From positions 95,483,001 to 95,547,000 of the forward strand of contig CM066729.1 in assembly GCA_033961575.1 (NCBI GenBank): a DNA stretch of 64,000 nucleotides, written 5' to 3'. This stretch comes from Aselliscus stoliczkanus. Taxonomy: Eukaryota > Chordata > Mammalia > Chiroptera > Hipposideridae. A program made the position numbers and the translations under genes. The stretch's first letter is position 1, and every line of letters starts with the position of its first letter. The notes beneath the pieces are model-generated. The model saw nothing but the letters and a program-made list of their open reading frames with translations. It made no database searches and had not been told where the DNA came from. Positions 48,201 to 60,300 of this stretch are shown here, one piece after another.

Positions 48201-48765
48201 CAACAGGCATATGAAAAAAAGTTCAACCTCACTGGTCATTAGGGAAATGCAAATAAAAACCACCATGAGATACCACCTCACTCCAGTCAGAATGACTATC
48301 ATCAACAAATCAACAAACAACAAGTGCTGGCGGGGCTGTGGGGAAAAGGGGACCCTGCTGCATTGTTGGTGGGATTGCAGATTGGTGCAGCCACTATGGA
48401 ATTCAGTATGGAGGTATCTCAAAGAACTGGAAATAGAGCTACCATTTGACCCAGCAATTCCACTCCTAGGTATTTATCCTGAAAAAAACAAGACACTTAT
48501 TCAAAAAAAGTTATGCACCCCTATGTTCATAGCAGCACAATTTACAATAGCTAAGACTTGGAAACAACCAAAATGCCCATCAGTAGATGACTGGATTAAG
48601 AAACTGTGGTATATTTATACAATGGAGTATTTCTCCGCTATAAGGAAGAATGAAATCGGGCCATTTGCAATGATATGGATGGACCTAGAGACTATAATGT
48701 GGAGTGAAATAAGTCAGTCAGAGAAGGACGAATACCATATGATCTCACTCATATGTGGAATCTGA
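45254..48765 (+). pseudogene. L1 ORF2 (endonuclease/reverse transcriptase), broken
   Basis: ORF2 encodes the protein that nicks target DNA and reverse-transcribes L1 RNA there. The endonuclease part is in pieces: GSIQQEDITLVNIYAPN near 45260, VGDFNTPL near 45380, then KIDHMLGH and SDHNAMKLE at about 45545-45640. Reverse transcriptase follows (46135-47349): [14 protein letters not shown], the [10 protein letters not shown] motif near 46731, [13 protein letters not shown] near 46909 and the active-site YADD at 47035-47046. The C-terminal CCHC motif [18 protein letters not shown] is at 48325-48378. The breaks are 5' truncation, an indel near 45355 just before the GDFN motif, loss of two bases near 45541, one extra A in an 11-A run at 46080-46090, and an in-frame TGA at 47350-47352. 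Between these the frames are open for 184, 405 and 461 codons. Confidence 0.95.
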
Positions 48766-49240
48766 AAAACTATGAATGAGCAAAGTAAACAGAAACTGTC
48801 TCATAGATACAGACAAAAAATCAGGGTTGCTAATTGGGAGAGGAATGGGGATGAGGGTGAAGGGGAAGGGATTAGACAGCAAAAATAGGCAACTACAATA
48901 TTGCCACTGGGATAGGAAAAACAGTTTGGGGAATATAATTAATAATGTTGTAAATATTCTGTGGAATGTCAGATGATCATAGGTCTTGTTAGGGAGACTA
49001 TTTCATGGATGGAGTAGAGGTTTGAACACTGCACTGTATTACTATAGCGGAGGTGGTATACCTACTGTAGTTGAATATATATAGATAGTCATGGGATGTG
49101 GATTATACTGTGGAAGAGAGTTAGAGTAATAGATATATATGATATGGGGGGGAGTGGGGTGGTGAATTGGGGGTGGGGGGTTGTCACTTTGAGGGGTAAA
49201 ATGTATAACTATTGCACTGTGTTGTACACCTGAAACTAAT
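48766..49240 (+). other. L1 3'UTR with two G-rich tracts
   Basis: It starts after the ORF2 stop and ends at TTGTACACCTGAAACTAATT. Tract 1 (48836-48870) has five runs of three or four G separated by short purine spacers. Tract 2 (49146-49181) has long G runs with T and A. A polypurine, quadruplex-forming tract in the 3'UTR is a conserved feature of mammalian L1. The same segments appear twice in the chimera at 15481-15890. Confidence 0.85.
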
Positions 49241-49349
49241 TAAAAATAAAATAAAAAATTAAAAAAATAAATAAATAAGTAAATAAAATATACTTCTTTC
49301 CTTGAGCTTGAATTTTAAAAAGTTAGACTATATTTAAGACAATATATGC

Positions 49350-49800
49350 TGTCTTTATTAGGCTAAGCTGCTGTAAAAAGATTTCAAAATGCAAAAGCTC
49401 AGAAAAGACAGCTATTTATTTCTCTCTCAGGGAAGAACTCCAAGGAATGAAGAATATAAAACGCAGATAGCTCAGCTCTATGATGCTCAGTTCAGCTTCA
49501 TAATGCCCGATCACCTAGGTATGTCCTCATGTGTCCAGCCAAAGCTGGCTAAAGTTCATCCCACACAGCCTGTTAGAAGGACAATGACCAGGAAATACAA
49601 AACAAGCAATTTTGTAATAAAGAAATGCCCAGGCAGTTTAATGCCTGATTTCTGCTCGCTTTTCATTTTAAGAAGTTAGTTACCACATGGCCCTACTTAG
49701 CTGAAAGACAGGCTGGGAAATGTAGTTCTTGGCCAGCCCTCTATGAGCCTGATTACAACTGGGCAAAGGAGCAGGCAGAAAAGGAAAGTAAATACAATAC
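49350..49800 (+). mobile_element. Ancient mammalian interspersed repeat, family not named
   Basis: Phrases in order: TAAGCTGCTGTAAAAAGATT, TTTATTTCTCTCTCAGGG, CCTGTTAGAAGGACAATGAC, TTAGTTACCACATGGCCCTA and GGCTGGGAAATGTAGTTCTT. I recognise this as a widespread old mammalian repeat (LTR or DNA type). A 96-codon open frame within it is chance. Confidence 0.45.
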
Positions 49801-50479
49801 TACTGGAGAATAATTAGTTTTGTTACATGTGCATGTGGTTGAAATAAAATATGAGTTTACTTTTCAAAATAAAGTATTTATTCCTAGTGCTACTGCTAAT
49901 TTTTTTTGCAGACTTTTCAGATATTTTTATCCTGATGGGGTTCAGAACATGCCACCCCACAATATACCCTTTGGCATATTGAGTATTTTGAGGTGCAGTC
50001 ACTTGAGAAACAGCAGATGCAGTAAGAGTTCTCTGTCCTCCTCCTTTCTACATAAAAGCAGGTCATAAAATTTCCTGAAGGTGCCCTCTCTGCACCAGGA
50101 AGAGAAGAATATTCTTATCATCAGAGCCTGAGAGTTGACACTAAAATGGATCTGTACATGGATCCACTAAAATGGATCTGTACCTACTAAAATAACCCTT
50201 GCCTTCCATTAGTTTTCCCCGTATATTTCTTACTCACTGTCTCACAATTTTGTGTACATAGTCCAAGCCTCTTTGTCTTGTCACATTCCCATAACTTAAT
50301 GTTCTGTGTTGCAAAAGGTATTTAAGCTTTGGAGCCTAACAGCTCCTTCTGATCTTAATTTTCCTTTTGAAGACTCCCATGTGCACATAATAATATTAAG
50401 TAAGATGTACATTCTTTCTCCAATTAATCTGTTATATGTCAGTTTAATTCTGAGGCCTGACTATGAACTCTTAAGGAGT
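49801..50479. other. No recognised feature apart from a small direct repeat
   Basis: The phrase ACTAAAATGGATCTGTAC occurs at 50140-50157 and 50166-50183, a local 26-bp tandem duplication. Otherwise no gene or repeat family recognised. Confidence 0.5.
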
Positions 50480-51905
50480 ACAAGGAACTTTTTTCCCCCC
50501 CTACACTATTCATGGAAAAATATACACACAACAGTTTCCCCCCCTTTTTTAAAGTGCACCTTACTATGTATATAGTTCTGTGGTTTGTTACTTAATGCAT
50601 CTTAGAAATATTCCTATATCAGCACACACATATGTCTTTTTACTCTCCTTAATAGATGTACAGTATCCAATTGTATAAATGAATTATAACTTATTTAACT
50701 TCCTGATTTTGGATATTTTAGTATCATCAAGGTACTTCTTTTTTGTTTCTTTTCTTTCTGTCTTATGACCAATTCTGCAATGAACTTTCTTGCATATACA
50801 TCTTTGCATAGGGGTATGAATATATCTATATATATTTCTTTTCTTAATATATTGAATACAATATATATTTCATAAAATGTACTCATTCTAGGTGTACAGT
50901 TTTTAGATTTTTAGTAATGCATGCAGTCATGCACAGATCATGACAATCTAGTTTTAGAATACTTGTATCACCTCTAAAAAGTTTCTTTATGCCCCTTTGC
51001 AGGCAATGCCTACTCTCACCCAGCCCTAGGCAACCACTCATCTGCCTTCTGTTGCTATAGACTTGACTTTTCTAGAAGGTTCACATCAGTAGAATCATGC
51101 AGCATGACTCTTATTTTGTATGGCTTTTTAAATTTAGCATAATTATTATTTTAAAAATTTGTTTTGTTTCTTCGTTCTGGCTGTTGCTCTGTCATTGCTT
51201 TGATGTATTAGGTAGATAATTTTGAAATAATTTTAGACTTACAGGAGAGTTGCAAAATAATATGGAATTCACATAGCTTCCCCTAATATTAACAACTCAG
51301 TGCTGAAGTTCAGTTATCAAAACCATAAAATGAACAGTACAATAGTGTTATAATTTCACATGTATTATACGTAATAGAAAGAACCAAAGCTAAGTCAACA
51401 CTCCAATGTATTTATATCAGTAATTAATTATAGCATATTTTACAGGAGATAAACAAATTATTATTCTGATAGAGTAATCACTGGAACACTCATTTATTAA
51501 TTCTACTTGCTATTTTTTTTTCTGCCAGTATACTGCTTGGCCTCGACCATGACATACATAATTTCTGAAAGCATTTTGGAAGTTCTCAGCTAATAGTGCT
51601 ACTCATGTTGGTGTGTTAATAGGATGTGCGAAGTTTGTTCCAGATTCTCCCAGTGTAGCTCAGCAATACATAACATCCTGTTTTCATGAGAAAACCTTTG
51701 CAGTTAGAGAGGAAACTCCATAGGTCTCACCTTAACCAAAACTCCTAGCTGACTCACCTTGTAGGTATACCTTTGATTACTGATCAGTAGATTGGCAAAT
51801 CAGGCTATCTAAACATAATTATTTTGAGATTCATCTATGCTATTTTATGTATTATTAGTCCCTTTTTTCTTGTAAGTAGTATTCCATTGTATGGATAAAC
51901 CACAC
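50480..51905 (-). mobile_element. Old L1 3' region, in several pieces
   Basis: Antisense L1 3' phrases on the plus strand: ATGTACTCATTCTAGGTGTA near 50876, AGTTTCTTTATGCCCCTTTG near 50980, CTAGGCAACCACTCATCTGC near 51025, then TTTTAGACTTACAGGAGAGT near 51231, and TTTTGAGATTCATCTATGCT near 51822 followed by AGTATTCCATTGTATGGATA. Between about 51490 and 51800 the L1 is interrupted by non-L1 sequence that I cannot name. Non-coding. Confidence 0.6.
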
Positions 51906-53690
51906 GTTTGTCAACATAACAAGATATAAAGAAAGAAACAAAAATTTACCTAAAATTCCTTTATCAAGAAATAACAACCACTAACATTTCAGAGTGTATC
52001 ATTGGGAGAGTTTTCTATGTTTATATACCCACTTATAAATAGTAACCCTTTGCCCTCCAAAAAAAAAAAAATCATATTATCCATGGTTTTCATGATCCAC
52101 TTAATCATTTTCCAATATATCAAGAATATATTTTTAAAATTAAGTTTAGACCTTTTCACATTTAAAATACCAGCAGATTCTTTATAATTATTTTCTATTC
52201 ATTACTCTTATCAAACTGCCATGATTAAGATCTTTGTAAAGGTAATATTTCAAGGTTCCCAGATTATTGTCTTAATATTAATTTTTCATTCATGCTTATA
52301 GCAGTATCAGTTAGTCTTTATTTAGTATTTAAAAAGTCAGAAGAAGTCTCATTGCTTAGCCCACTGGGCTCACAATAATGTTGAAGTGCCCATCATTATC
52401 ATATGCCTATATTTACCCATAAAAATAGAAGGAAGAAACAAGAGGTACCCCACCATCCATGTGCACACGTATGAAAGCCCACACATGTATCCACCTACCT
52501 GAAAAATCATTTTTATTTTAATTGAAAATTCAGTTGTTTTACTTTTTCTCTTTTTAGAAAAAACAGGCTATTTAAGTTTACTCCTGGTTAACCACAGCTA
52601 ACAGAATGTGACATGAGTGAGACTGGTACAAGTCCCTCGGGCAAGAAGCTAGATAAGTGGAACACCCAGCAACTAAGTCATTTCTCAGTCAAGGGCAATT
52701 ATATTGACACTTAAGAAAAACAGCTTTAGAGTTGCTTGACTGTTGGAATTGAGTAAAGGATTATCAAAAATGCTGTATGGCAGGTTAGTGCCTAAGGCAG
52801 ATGACCTGGTTGACAGGCTTGCCCAAGCTAACTATATGAATGCCTCAGATCAGGGTAAGAGGAACTAGCAGCAGCTCTCCTTAACTAATCATGTTAAAAT
52901 TGTTGACAGATTTCATGTCTGCTTTGCAGCTGCATAACTCGCCATCAATGGGGTAAGCAAAGAGTTTGTACAAATTGATTAGACTTATATGCCTCTTCCT
53001 TATTTTGGAGCTCAGAATGTGTGAGCTTTCCTTTCTTTCATTAAGTTTCTGGTTGTTTCTCCAGTAAGTAAAACTCTCCTATAACATCTAATCTTTTTTT
53101 TTTTTTTTTAAGAAAACTAAAACTGCATGATATATTTGTCAGTTCTGAGGATTTGCTATGTAGGTTGTAAGCTTCATATCTGGGTCATATACTTCTGTTA
53201 GGAAAGCATATGATTCAAAATTTGGAAAGTCAAATGCTATTAAAATGTGATCAATAGAAATGCAAATTCTTAACCAATACTTAAGCCTTGAGGTTTAAAA
53301 TTGTGACTATCAATTAAGTTTATGTTTAACATCAATTAGGTCCCTTTTCCCCTCTATAGCAAAGTATTTCAATCATATTGGTTCCTGGGAGTAATTGGAT
53401 TTTTGAATAATCTCCAAGTTACCTTACAAGCTGGTTTTCAAAACCCATAAAACACTTGTCTGTACATGATTTTGCTATATTCAGATCTGCCTTTTCTTTC
53501 TCATTTCTTAGGGAAACAATAATTGTGTACTTGTTGAATGTATAAATGATATTCTCATTGGGTCAACTCACAGAAATATAATTAGAAGTAGCTTGCATGA
53601 CACCTTCTGTTAGTATCTACACCATGTTTTTCAATGGACACGACTTGGAGCAGCCTTTATAAAAAACATCAACACCTACTTAAGTATAAA
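51906..53690. other. No recognised feature
   Basis: AT-rich. Poly(A) at 52060-52072 and poly(T) at 53094-53109 might be tails of unrecognised retroposons. No gene. Confidence 0.45.
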
Positions 53691-53694
53691 CCTG

Positions 53695-53696
<2 letters not shown>

Positions 53697-53725
<29 letters not shown>

Positions 53726-53775
53726 CTCTATCATCTCTCTATCTTTCTATCTCTCTATGTCTTTCTCTCTGTCTC
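53697..53775. repeat. (TATC)n tetranucleotide repeat with decayed right side
   Basis: About seven clean TATC units, then CTAT/CTCT variants to about 53775. Likely length-variable. Confidence 0.95.
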
Positions 53776-54409
53776 AGTATTGGAGATAGCTTTATGCCTG
53801 AATAACCTCCTCCTTCACCTGAGAACAAGAAGTCACTATAGCTACTATCCCGTTGTTTCTACAAACTTTCTAGTGAGGTACTGTGAACTCGGAATTTAAT
53901 GAGATCTGACTTCGTGACCCCCAAATATTATACATAGGGAGTGATAGTCTTGCTATTTTCTTTTCATCCGCTAAGTGACATAATAGGTGCAGCTTTTCAA
54001 TATCAGTTAAGGTGTAGGTGTCTGTGTAACATGTTTCAGAATGTTTAATACTCTTAGTTATGCTTGCTAATGGACTTCTAAGTGCAAGTATGCTGATAGA
54101 AGAATGGTTCTTCAAGGTTTGTTCATAACCACTCACTTCAGTATTTATACTTTGAACTTGTATGGAAATACAAGTTCAAATAATGACTGATCAAGAAAAT
54201 ACTAATTTTCATTTCACTCTACAATTTAAGTGATTCAAATGAGAAAAATAATAGCAAAACCACAACTGACATTGAATTAAAATATGTTTTTGAGTGTATG
54301 TGAATAATCTGCTTTGCCAAATTTTGTTGAAACATAAAGGCAAAAATGTGGAAAGACCAGTAAATGTTAACAGTTTCTATCAGTTTCCTTGGGAATGGGA
54401 TTTAAATCA
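53776..54409. other. No recognised feature
   Basis: No gene or named repeat. The inverted pair TTTGAACTTGTAT and ATACAAGTTCAAA (54151-54180) forms a short perfect hairpin. Confidence 0.5.
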
Positions 54410-54420
54410 CTCTTAATCTC

Positions 54421-54581
54421 TTTTTTTTTTTTTTTTTTTTTTTTTTTAGCTGAGCCATCCTGCCACCTGTTGGCAGCTCAACAGCAACTCAGCTCGGGCT
54501 GGCCTTGAACTGCTGTTGCTCAGAGCTCAGCTTGCACTCTTGAGTGAGTTCTTAACCAACTGAGCCATTCAGCCGGCCCCG
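54421..54581 (-). mobile_element. Bat SINE, medium length
   Basis: A T run of about 27 bases (the A tail), then AGCTGAGCCATCCTGCCACC, GGCCTTGAACTGCTGTTG and head end CAGCCGGCCCCG. The TSD is CTCTTAATCTC (54410-54420) and CTCTTGATCTC (54582-54592), one mismatch. The long pure tail suggests youth. Confidence 0.92.
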
Positions 54582-54592
54582 CTCTTGATCTC

Positions 54593-55297
54593 TTGCTACC
54601 CATAAAGCCCATTCTTTAAAATCAATGCAATGTGATTGTGGAACATTTTGTTACTCTTTAATGTTCGCTTTTATTTTTATTATAGCTTAATAAGGTTATG
54701 ATTTAAAGCAATCTAAAAGGAGGTCATATATTGAAATAACTGGAAAATACTTAAGTCTGTTTTATCCTCACTAAACTAAATAGAAGTTCTCAAATGAGAA
54801 ACATAAAAAAAGGTAACAGAGCACACCCCCAACACATTTTTTATATTATCTGATTAGCCTTTATATTCAACTCCCTTTTAGAATATAGCCGAGTTTAATT
54901 TTTCATGACTTTCACATGTTAATCGAGTTTCTTCTGAGTTAGAGTCTGAATTACCACATAACAAGGAAATATAAATCTTGTTTTTGTCAGGGGAGGTCAT
55001 CTGATGTGCAAATTTATTTACTTATTTTTTTCTCAGGAGGCAATACTCCAGGATTCACATCCACAAAACCACTATCCATGTTTCACACTCATACTCTCAT
55101 AGGAATGTTGATTTCTATTTCTACCTAGATTCTGAACCTTGTATAATCTGTGACATGACCTCAATTACAGGGTAGTAGTACATTTTAATCAGACTTGAAG
55201 TTATGGTTTCTGATAGTTACTAACTATTATGGTAGTTGTGAATAAAATAATAGTTGCTTATAAAGCAGAAGCCTAAATCATCATCATCATCATAATA
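54593..55297. other. No recognised feature
   Basis: No gene. ATC/ATA repeats at 55278-55302. Confidence 0.5.
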
Positions 55298-55430
55298 ATA
55301 ATGGCTAGCATTTATTAAAGGCTTAACTTTGTTTTAGGTCCAGTGTAAATATCTGAGAATTTTCTATTTAGCAATACCCTGAAGTATAGTTAAATGCAAC
55401 TATCACACTTTTCTTAATCCTCATAACTTG
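55298..55430 (-). mobile_element. MIR remnant
   Basis: The plus strand reads as reversed MIR: AATAATGGCTAGCATTTATT, AAAGGCTTAACTTTGTTTTA, GGTCCAGTGTAAATATCTGA. Old. Confidence 0.5.
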
Positions 55431-55439
55431 AAATATAAT

Positions 55440-56420
55440 TTCTAGATGTATATCTCCCATCAAGAGTTCTCCCCTGAGTTCCAGGTTTCTATGTCCATAC
55501 TTAGATGTTTCAGATGTTTTATTTTGTATCTTAAAACTTACATATCCACAACCAAACTTTTACTTTTCCTCCCAAATCAGTTCTTCCCTTGGTTCTCCAT
55601 CTCAATTAATGGTGACTCCATTCTTTCTGTGGCCGAGGCTGATAATCTTGGAGTCATCCTTAATTTTTCTTTTTCACTTACACCCCAAATCTAATCATCA
55701 GTAAATCTTATAGATTCTACCTTCAAAGTCCAACGATTCTTTACCACCTCCACCACTATGCTCTTGGTGGAATAACAGTAATTAATGTCTCATGCTAAGC
55801 TCTCATCCAACTAATTGGTCTTCTTGTCTCTCCTTTGTTAAAACATGTCAGATATGTGAAATCTGTCTGCTCAGAATGCTTCAGTGGCTTCGCACTGCAC
55901 TCAGATTGAAAGTCAGAGTCTTCAGAATGGTCTTCAGGATTCTAAACCATCAGTTTAAGCCCTCCAAACCATGTCCTTATCTCCCTCACCTCTTCCCCTA
56001 CCATGATTCTCCTTGACTGCTCAGTCTAATCATACTGACTTTCTTACTATTCTTGAAACAAGCCAGGTACCAGTATTTCACTGCTCCTAGCTCGCTTCCC
56101 TAACCTCCTTCAGAACTTTACTCACTGAATATATTCACAGAGAGTAATTCCTTTATTACCCCAGTTTAAATTAAAACCTGATATGTCTACCTGCATTGTT
56201 CTAACCTTCTTCATGTATTCTCCTTCATTATTTTCTTTCTATGATACATACTAGTATCTAACATGTTATACATTTTAATTGCTTATTTAGCCCATTATCT
56301 CTATCCTCCCACTTGAATGTAAGTGGATGAGGACTGGGGTTTTTGTGTTTATTCGCAACTGCTGGAGCAGTGCCCAGCCCATTATAGGCTTTCAATAAAT
56401 ATTCAATGACTGGGTGAACA
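55440..56420 (+). mobile_element. L2 (LINE-2) 3' region
   Basis: Phrase order of the L2 3' region: TTCCCTTGGTTCTCCATCTC near 55584, CTTGGAGTCATCCTTAATTT near 55648, GTGGCTTCGCACTGCACTCA near 55884, GTCTAATCATACTGACTTTC near 56023, GTACCAGTATTTCACTGCTC near 56067, and finally CACTTGAATGTAAGTGGATG, CAGTGCCCAGCCCATTATAG and TTTCAATAAATATTCAATGA near 56390. It shows the opposite orientation of the repeat at 6370 and 14580. Non-coding. Confidence 0.65.
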
Positions 56421-57196
56421 GATGAATAATTTTACAGCTGAGGTTAGGGAAGCAAAAATTATCTCATTTATTTGTTGTCTTATGAGTAAAAATGGGGTAT
56501 TCTTATATATGCTCTGCTACATACCCCAAAATGTAAAGAACACCTGGTGCATACTAGCAGAATAAATGACACATATCAATTTTTCAGTGATGAGACTAAA
56601 AGATTTGCAAAACCATTTTCAAGTCTTCGAAATGCTTTTCACATAACTGATATCAATTTAAGAAAAAAAAAATATTTTCCTGAGACCCAATTGAAGATTG
56701 GAGCATGTTGTAGGAGGGATTTAAGTGTTCTATCCTGTTGCTTCCAGCATGCTGAAAGCCTGAGGCAAGTTTGGGAACCAAAAAGACTTGACCCTTCTAA
56801 GTCTCGCCTGCCTATCATTCTCTAAAGAAGAACATGTAGAGCACAGAGATATCAGTATCCAAAGGTTGTTTTCTTACGGAAAGTATTTTTAATCTTTACA
56901 CTGAATACCATGGGTGATTATGAAGACATATGAGAGGACATGCAGTGGCTCTCCTGGGGGAAGTTGAGTTAATGGGGGGGTCAATGAGAGTGGGAATGTA
57001 GAGAGGGCATCATCTAAGGATAGGATAGTTGCCACTGGGAGGCAGCTGTAATTTATCTAACTCATTTTTTAGCTCTTGCTAGAAGCAGTATTTAATGAAC
57101 TTGGCTTTCTTTCTTGATGATAGTGAGATATTTACCCAGAAGTCAGAGAAAAGAGGATATTGGTGTTATTTGTTGTTTTGGTGTTGGTGGTAGTGT
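56421..57196. other. No recognised feature
   Basis: No gene. An open frame of 92 codons (56547-56825) has no family likeness. Confidence 0.5.
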
Positions 57197-57213
57197 TTGT
57201 ATGTGTGTATTTT

Positions 57214-57338
57214 GTTGGTTAGTTAGTTTATTTATTTATTTTTTTAGGGTAGTGTCACTGGCCCTCATATGTGGGACCCGAACGGGGGCTGCTGGTTTCC
57301 CAAGCCAGTGCTTAACCACTGCGCCACTCGGCCGGCCC
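57214..57338 (-). mobile_element. Short bat SINE, head only
   Basis: After a T-rich tail, GGGTAGTGTCACTGGCCCTC, CATATGTGGGACCCGAAC and head end CACTCGGCCGGCCC. The TSD is 17 bp with one mismatch: TTGTATGTGTGTATTTT (57197-57213) and TTGTATGTGTATATTTT (57339-57355). Same subfamily as 14208 and 44128. Confidence 0.92.
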
Positions 57339-57355
57339 TTGTATGTGTATATTTT

Positions 57356-60300
57356 AAAGAAAACTTAACACTGTGGTAACATCTCTTATTGATGATTTAT
57401 ATTTTTCATAATCTTTATTCATTGTAATACCATTCCCTCATTTTTTTCTATATTTCTTTGAAATATATTTGTTTAATGATGACACATATCAAATAAAATA
57501 CATATATATCTAGTAAATTACAAAACAAATCTTGGAATAAATTTGGACTTCCATGTAAAATAAATAAAATTGATGTAGACCTAAAGTTTAAAATGGAGAA
57601 ATAAAGCTTTAATATTTGGGGGAACTTAAAGTGGTCATATTTTAAAAAATATTTTAATATCAGTAGTATAAACAATGAATTATAATAACTAAAGAAACAT
57701 TGATTTAGAATTGTGCCTTAACTAACAGAGTGCATTTTCTGAGATTTTAAAAACTTTTTGTTTTTCCTTTGGTTACCTAGACTAATTTTATTATGTTCAA
57801 AGCTCTCTACCATTCTCATATTACAAGGCTGGTCAAAAAAAATGGCAATGACGAGCAAATATGTGCCAAAAAATATAAGGAATTTTGTCTCATTTCTACA
57901 AGACTCCGCCTAATGTTGCTCTTTTGTAGATATTTAGGTAAAAAAAAAAAAATCTGTATTTACTGTTATTGTTATAACTACTATACATAGTACATATTCA
58001 TTTAAGAAAAAAATATACCCTGTGTGCGAAAGAATATGTTTGCATGTTTAACCATCTTGGTAACAGGTACTTCAGAAACAACTAGATAAACAGGTAACTG
58101 GAATTATATTTCAAAATCTTATAATTTCATTAAAAACTTTGGATGAGTAGAAAAAATGGCAAGTTCAGATTTGATAATTAATGTGAATTTTAAAATAATA
58201 CAAGAACGAATAATCCAACTACCTAAATGTCAAACTTAACTGTTGAAATAAAGTATAGCAGGACATTTAGGTGTACCTCATTCTTTGTGAGAGAGTATCA
58301 ATTAAATTTTGAAAATAAAAGTTTCAAAAATTCAAGGGTATATTGGCATGTATAAGTAACATCATTTTATAATCTAACCTTTGATGAAAATGGACAGATT
58401 TTTAATATTTTGCATTATAATTTTTTCAAGCATATTTTCATTATACTTCCCTTGTGGCCTATGAGTTGTTTTTCCCTTGGCTGCGCTTCAAATGAAATGT
58501 AATTTTTATCAATGCAATAAAGCCTTTCAAAGCAATTAATTTGCGTTAATCCATTTGCATTTTGTAGCTACTAGAGAAATATTATTTGAGCAGAATATCA
58601 GCCAATTCACAACAATATTCATAATTTTCTTGGGACATGAGTTATAGATATGGGCTTACCTAAAATAAATGTATGGTGTCTCACGGTAGCTGGGTCGTAT
58701 CTCCAGTGGGACCCATGTTTACTAAGTAAGCTGTTATTTGAAAAAACATTTTCTCATTATCTCAGAAAAACACTGTTAACTATATGTATTATTCAGAATA
58801 CTAAACAAATATTTTCAGGAGCTCATCAAGCACCTGACTTACAACTCTGAAATCCTCCCAATGTTACTCTGAGAACAAATCTTGTTTGTGTAGATATTAT
58901 GAAATTAGACTACACCAAGCCCAGAAGGAAGTTCTGTGAACTGTGCAATAAATTCTGCTGCCCTAAGTAGGTCGAAAGCCTGTTCACACTTGGCAGATGT
59001 AATGAAATGCATCTTAATAGACTTAAATATGCAACTTTAATAAATATCAACCAAATATAACCATTTTCTGAATGTGATCAAGTGGACTTCTAATATTAAG
59101 CTTTGTTTCTTTAATGAGCTCTTGTTTATTTTTCCTATTTGCACAGCAGCAAATATGAATCAATAGACGTGTGGATGGATTGAGCTCCAAAATTAGTATC
59201 TTGTGAAAGTAAATAGGAATCACTTGTTTAGTCAGCAAATATATGCTTAATAAAAAAAATATGCTAAGCTTTTCAGAAGCTCTGCTGTTAGCTTCATAAG
59301 TAAAAATACTCCTTTTCCAAAGTATCTGTAATCTCAGGAATGAAAAATGAAATGGAATCTGCGTTGCAAAGGGGTTTGCATGATTACCTATAATTATGGG
59401 AAGTTCCTCTTACCATACAACTCTATCTATGGATAGACATCTGTGCTTGAAAAGTTTTTCCTTCAACAGAATTTGACTTTGGAAAACATGTATTTTCTTC
59501 TTTTCAACTTCTCTGGAAAGTTTTAAAACTTTCTGGATGTAACCACCACTTGGAAAAATTTCCCTTACTCCACAGCAGACTATGGGCAAATTACAAATTA
59601 GTACTGTGGGCTCACTCATCCTATTCCAATTTGAAACCTTTATCCAAACAGAAGAGATTCTCCCCTTGTTCCAGAAATGAAGCTAGCAGAAGGTTTATGT
59701 TAGAAGGTTAGTATTCCTGTTTCTTCTAAATATTGCGTGAAGAGCCAAACACAATGACATAAATAAAATTAAATGCCCTTTAGAATAGTGAGAATATCAT
59801 GTCATCATACCTGGATTCATTCTCATCACAGCTGATGTGTAGAGGATTGATTAGAAATCATATAGACACTGATGAGCAGTGAGAGGAAGTTATTTAAAAT
59901 TCTGCTGCACCTTGTGCTCAAAATATCTCCATCAACTTATAGTCATTCATATAAACAATTTAGGAAACCATGTTTTTCAATCCTGAAAAAGCTTAATTTT
60001 ATGAATATTTTAGATATGTTTAGTCAGATTTAAATTTTTTTAAATGCAAGCATAACATTTCCTTCTGTATTTTATAACAGGTATAAAGTGAAAAATTTTC
60101 AAAGAAAAACAGAAAATCAAGAAATGTTTCCTAGACAGTGTAACTTTTCCCTATGCAAAGACAACTTTCCTGTTTGTCCACAGTTGTTTTAGATCATTGT
60201 CTTCATGATGAGGACATGTCTGTTTTTGTTTTTTTAATGGTACAGCTAGATTAGAGGGGAAATTCTCTCTATTTTCATTTTCTTAGTATCCTTCAGGCTG

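Larger units (their letters stand above)
45242..49283 (+). mobile_element. 5'-truncated L1 with near-complete ORF2 and full 3'UTR
   Basis: The element is about 4.04 kb. It begins inside the ORF2 endonuclease domain, continues through reverse transcriptase and the C-terminal Cys/His domain to the ORF2 stop at 48763-48765, has a 3'UTR of about 475 bases and an A-rich tail (AAATAAAATAAAAAATT with AAAT repeats). It is flanked by TAAAATATACTTCTT at 45227-45241 and 49284-49298, a 14-15 bp TSD with no mismatch. The cut site TT/AAAA matches the known L1 endonuclease preference. The perfect TSD and few frame breaks make it the youngest large element in the window. It cannot move itself: it has no 5'UTR or ORF1, and ORF2 is broken in several places. 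Confidence 0.95.

Noticed and set aside
690..53775. Microsatellites considered as centromeric or satellite DNA
   Set aside because: All are short simple repeats; there is no higher-order tandem array.
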